The position numbers and the translations under genes were made by a program. Below are positions 59,936 to 64,000 of a stretch of DNA of 64,000 nucleotides, piece after piece (the stretch's first letter is position 1; every line of letters starts with the position of its first letter). The stretch comes from Rhabditoides inermis (lineage: Eukaryota; Nematoda; Chromadorea; Rhabditida; Rhabditidae), in assembly GCA_963966185.1 (NCBI GenBank), contig CAWZYM010000305.1:386001-450000 (forward strand), in the 5' to 3' direction. The notes below the pieces were generated by a model. It had not been told where the DNA came from, did not search any database, and was given only the letters and a program-made list of their open reading frames with translations.

Positions 59936-62362
59936 ATGAGTCGTCGTGGGTTGTGTGTGTCTGCCCTTGAGGCGGCACTCGCCCCTTCCCTCGCCCCCTC
60001 CACGGACTCCCAGCACGACGCTATGGTGAGCCAGTGTCTATCCGTGGTCTGCTCATGTTCGCGTGCAGGTGAGTCTTCTCCCGTTCCACCCCAAGTCCCG
60101 GCAGGCTGTGTCCAAGGCCGCGGGAGAACAGCAGCAGTTCGCATCCGCGTACGATCAGTTCCGCGCCGAGCTCATCAAGGTACACTTGTTGGTGTTGTTG
60201 TTGTCATTGATTTGTATTGTTCGTTCCAGAACATCCCCGCCGAGAACCGGCACGACCGCCACACGGTGTGCGTCACTCTCGTCATGCTCGAGAACACACT
60301 GCGCATGACTGGTGAGCTAGTTACATATACATCGTTATGATGTGCAAGTGTGGAAAAACATGTTGTAGGGGACGAGGGTGTGCGGTACCGTTCCCTGCTG
60401 GCAGTGAGCATCCTCAAGAACGCCACCGCCACGCCCTCCCCCGTCGAACTGGAACAGGCGAGTCCTCACTAGTATGTTTGTTAAAGTAGCAGTCAGTTTC
60501 TTCAAACCACTCGACATGCCTTCCAACTACCTCTAACCAGCTCTAATAAACCACTTTGATTTACTTCGAAGATATTTCCCAAAAGACTGGCCACACCTTT
60601 ATAGGTTTCACCAATGTATACCATTGTGATATTTAATTCACTAAAATGAGTATGTGTATGTGACCACCCCCTCACCATGTATCGATCATGGTATCGTAAT
60701 TAGCTCTCCTCACTCCTTCCTCTCGTTTGCAGGCCCGTGTGGCGTTGTTCCCCCATGAGGACACGTTCAGCCAGGACAAGATGGACATCATCTGCGAGCG
60801 TGAGTGGACGTTTCTATTTCTATTTATATACGATATTATCTTAAAGGCACAGGGGCGTTTAGCGTTACCAAAGATGATCGAAATTCAATTATGAGAACTT
60901 GGCAAAACTGATTGCACGTAGCGGGAATCGAACCGGTGTAGATTGGTCCGTGAACCGTGAGCGTTACCACAACACTACAACGACATGTACAGTCGAACTC
61001 ATATCGACGAGATGCGCACAGAGCTCAACTTTTGGATAAGCATTTTGGCGCGAAATTCGAATTCGCCTTACCAAGCTTCGCACGTGCACATGATGGTAAG
61101 CGTGTAGGTAACGCGGAAACGCCGTTCTTTCGCGTTTTCTTTGATTGTTTCGTGTTTATATGGCTCAAGCAATGTTCAAAAGTCAAAACTAAGCGCCACT
61201 GTGTCTTTAATACACATGTGTAGTGTATATCGTGTGTGTCTAGTGGTGTCTCGTCTGCGCTCTCTGGTGGGTCTGAAGCAGTTGCACGAGGCGGTGGCCC
61301 TCGCTCTGCCCGCAGCCAAGCACAACCCCACTCACATACCCGACCCCCTCCCCTCCAGGCAACTCGACGGACACGAGAAGCAGGTGGGTGTGGTTGACTT
61401 GCCTGTCTACCGTTCCCCTAGCTGTCCTCCTCCCCCTCCCACGACTCCGAGTGTGCCCGCGTATTCGGATCCGTTGGCCGCGCCCTCGCATGCGATCTGG
61501 CAGACCAACACACGCCAGGACCCAGGTACATTGCAGACATTGAGATGTTTGTATCATAGTGATTACAAGAAATTGATGTGTACTATCACAATTTCTAAAC
61601 GCAGTATTAGTGTAACGTAGTATTTCCTGTATTGTTCCAGCTACTCGTACCTGGCCGATGAGCCTACGTGGAAGTGTCCAGACCGGGAAGTGCGGGGCGA
61701 GCCTCGAGAGAACGGAGGCAGCAGGGAACAGTCCTCCGCTGCCCCCAAGAGGTACGCGCGTTCGCGGCATTGGCATATTTCGATTTGTTGTGAACTAAAC
61801 GACTAAAACATTCGATTGAAAACGAATTTGATTTGATCTTTCTATATGTAACAAGTGAAACACATTTCACCAAGAATTATTCTGTCACCAAGAATTACAT
61901 ACGACATTGTAGCAGCAGCGCGTCTAGCGGTCTGAGTCTTCTGGAACTGGTGCAGTGCATGCAGGAGTTGTTCCCCGAGGGAGAGACGCTCAGCAAGCAC
62001 CTGTTCGCACTGATCGAGAGCGACAAGGGAGTCGGGGAGCTGCAGGGGGAGGTGAGGAGTGAGAGAGATAGATGAAGGGGCATGATTGCATTGCAGATGA
62101 TCGACCTGCTCGGCTTTGACCACTTCGAACTGGCTGGCCGCATCCTGGAGACGCGGCAGTCGCTGCGAGACGAGATGCAGGCCGCCCGCCGCGCAAACCC
62201 AAAGCTGTCCACATTCAACGCCCAGTCGGTGAGTGGCCGGAACGGGACAGGGAGGGATGATTCCATGTCAGCTCGTTCCCGTGGCGAATGCCGGCGGCGG
62301 GGGAAATCTGTGCCAGCAGGTGGTGGTGCAGTCCAGGGCGCAGGCAGAGGCCAGAAAGGTAG

Positions 62363-62426
<64 letters not shown>

Positions 62427-63639
62427 GCTGTCACTGCAGGAGGCTCGTCGGGAGCAGAAGCGCACGCAGCGCGAGTTGAACAGGATCACGCACGCGTTCG
62501 GAGAGGAGCAGAAGCTGGAGCTGGAACTGGCACAGAGGGAGATGATGCGGCAGAAGTGAGTGAAGGGGGTACTGTAGGAGGAACTGTATGAGTGATATAT
62601 AGAGGGATAGATATTGTAGAAGTGATAGATAGGTGATTAGGGGTAGTCGTTGTTGTTGTTCAGGCAGCTGGAGATGGAGCAGTTGAAGTGGACTCCGCTG
62701 AGCCAGCGGGTGCAGGGCGCCCCCCGCGAGATGTACCCCTTCGTATTCGACGCAGCCCAGGACGCAGCACAGACCATACTCAATGTCAACGGAATGAAGG
62801 TGCGCGATAGATCTTTCCATCTTTCCAATGTGTCTCAATGCAATTATTCTGTTTCATGAACATGTGAAAGAAGTAAATAGGAATTTGCGTGGTGTTGTGT
62901 TGGCTGTGTATGATGCTGCCTCGTTGCAGTACTCTCTGCCGGTGGGTTCGGAGCGTCTGAACCACCGCACGCACGAAGAGGTGAAGGTGCCGGCGGCGGA
63001 CAGAGGAAGTGTGCAGGACGTACAGCACGTATACATCAAGGACATGGACGAGGTACGCGATTTGACCGGTCATTCGGCATCCTTCCTATCCTTATAACTC
63101 TGTTTTGCTAAATTCGTATTAGTTTTCTGTTTTAAATTTGTTTTTGCTAGATTCGCATGATGTGTTGTTTTCAGCTCGGTCAGCTCGGCTTCAAGGGCTT
63201 CGAGAAACTGAACGTGATTCAGTCACTGGTGTTCGAACAGGCATACAAGACAAAGGAGAACCTGCTCATATGTGCGCCTACCGGAGCAGGTGAGAGAAGA
63301 AGAGAGGGGGAGGGAGAGGAAGAGAGAGAGAGGGAGGGAGAGAGAGAGAGAGATGTGGTGTGTGTGAGAAATATATAGTGTTTTTCGGTTTTCAGGAAAG
63401 ACGAACATTGCTATGCTGACTATCCTGAACACAATCCACGAGCATCGCCGTCCCAACGGAGAGATTGTCAAGGACGACTTCAAGGTGGGCGGAGTCGGGA
63501 AGGGCGGGGCTAAGCTTGTGTATTTGCAGATCATCTACATTGCGCCGATGAAAGCGCTGGCGACTGAGATGACTGACAGTTTCGGGAAAAGACTCGCCCC
63601 GCTGGGTCTGAAGGTGTGGGAGAAGGAAGAGAGGGATAG

Positions 63640-63685
<46 letters not shown>

Positions 63686-63850
63686 CAATGTTTTGAGGTT
63701 CGCGAGTTGACGGGAGACACGCAGCTGTCGAAGAAGGAGATAGCGGAGACGCAGATGCTGGTGCTCACCCCCGAGAAGTGGGATGTGGTCACCCGAAAGA
63801 CAGGCGACAACGACCTCACCTCACTCGTACGACTCCTCATCATTGATGAG
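59936..63850 (+). CDS. ASCC3-type Ski2-like RNA/DNA helicase, 3' partial
   Basis: Large helicase of the ASC-1 complex (ALKBH3-linked DNA repair, splitting of collided ribosomes), related to Brr2. Eighteen exons are visible (59936-60025 through 63698-63850), giving the first 656 residues, all in phase. The N-terminus is helical and Gln/Glu-rich ([14 protein letters not shown] region), with [21 protein letters not shown] before the first helicase cassette. Motif I is APTGAGKTN (split by the intron at 63290), Ia is [10 protein letters not shown], and motif II DEVH sits at the last visible exon edge. The start ATG follows an acceptor by 5 nt. Unusual introns: a GC-AG intron (60458-60732, donor GCGAGT), a 38-nt intron (61384-61421) and a TAGCAGCAG triple acceptor at 61910-61918. 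The remaining two thirds of the protein lie beyond the window. Confidence 0.9.
60913..60990 (-). other. tRNA-like sequence (tRNA pseudogene or tRNA-derived SINE)
   Basis: On the minus strand an A-box-like TAGTGTTGTGGTAACGC and a B-box GGTTCGATTCC lie at tRNA spacing, and a D stem GTGT/ACGC can form. The T stem has two mismatches and I could not form a good anticodon or acceptor stem, so it is not a functional tRNA. It lies in an ASCC3 intron. Confidence 0.4.
62365..62422. repeat. GA microsatellite in an ASCC3 intron
   Basis: Perfect (GA)n starting 6 nt after the donor at 62359. Confidence 0.95.
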
Positions 63851-64000
63851 GTACACAGACATGGATTATTGATTGGATATAAGTCGGTATCATTTGTGAT
63901 TTTCGAGAGTATCGCTACAGTGCTATTTTCAACCATATCCGGGATCTTTCATCGCCCTCTTCATCATTGTAGCAGAATTCAAAAAATACCTAACAAACGA

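Noticed and set aside
57354..63850. Operon of the MGCC gene and ASCC3
   Set aside because: Same direction and an acceptor just before the ASCC3 ATG, but about 630 nt of spacing with its own poly(A)-type signals; co-transcription cannot be supported from sequence alone.

Overview
This is nematode nuclear DNA. The signs are many short GT-AG introns with TTTCAG-like 3' sites, start codons lying just behind such acceptors (typical of spliced-leader genes), a DUF148/SXP-RAL-2 protein, an Str-type 7TM chemoreceptor, and close matches to Caenorhabditis gene types (vab-1, eri-1, mab-9). GC-rich exons and introns crowded with (GA)n/(CT)n runs suggest a diplogastrid such as Pristionchus, but that is inference. 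I found no prokaryotic genes, rRNA or CRISPR.

Layout. 0.8-9.6 kb (+): Eph receptor tyrosine kinase, 5' end outside the window. 10.9-21.8 kb (+): an SFT2D3-type Golgi membrane protein whose introns hold three guests: the SAP/exonuclease exon of an ERI-1 homologue (same strand, apparently sharing the first three exons), a hAT-like MITE, and an antisense calmodulin-like gene. 22-26.6 kb: gene-free DNA with a 2.1 kb GAGAGAAC-type minisatellite and a foldback element. 26.7-40.9 kb: three prominin-like five-TM genes arranged + - +. 41.3-43.1 kb (+): DUF148 secreted protein. 43.4-46.6 kb (-): chemoreceptor, convergent with it. 46.6-50.4 kb: AT-rich, no gene seen. 50.5-53.7 kb (+): Tbx20/MAB-9-class T-box factor. 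54.8-57.1 kb (-): GDSL phospholipase-B-like enzyme. 57.4-59.3 kb (+): unrecognised protein with an N-myristoylation start. 59.9 kb to the window end (+): ASCC3-type helicase, truncated.

Exon models were built by hand from splice sites, and reading phase was checked across every junction. All genes close in frame except prominin-like gene A, which has two phase conflicts. Prominin-like gene B needs a GG 3' splice site. Gene C and ASCC3 each need a GC donor (GCGAGT). The genes do not form one pathway. The notable organisation is nesting and shared 5' exons at SFT2D3/ERI-1, and local amplification of the prominin-like family.
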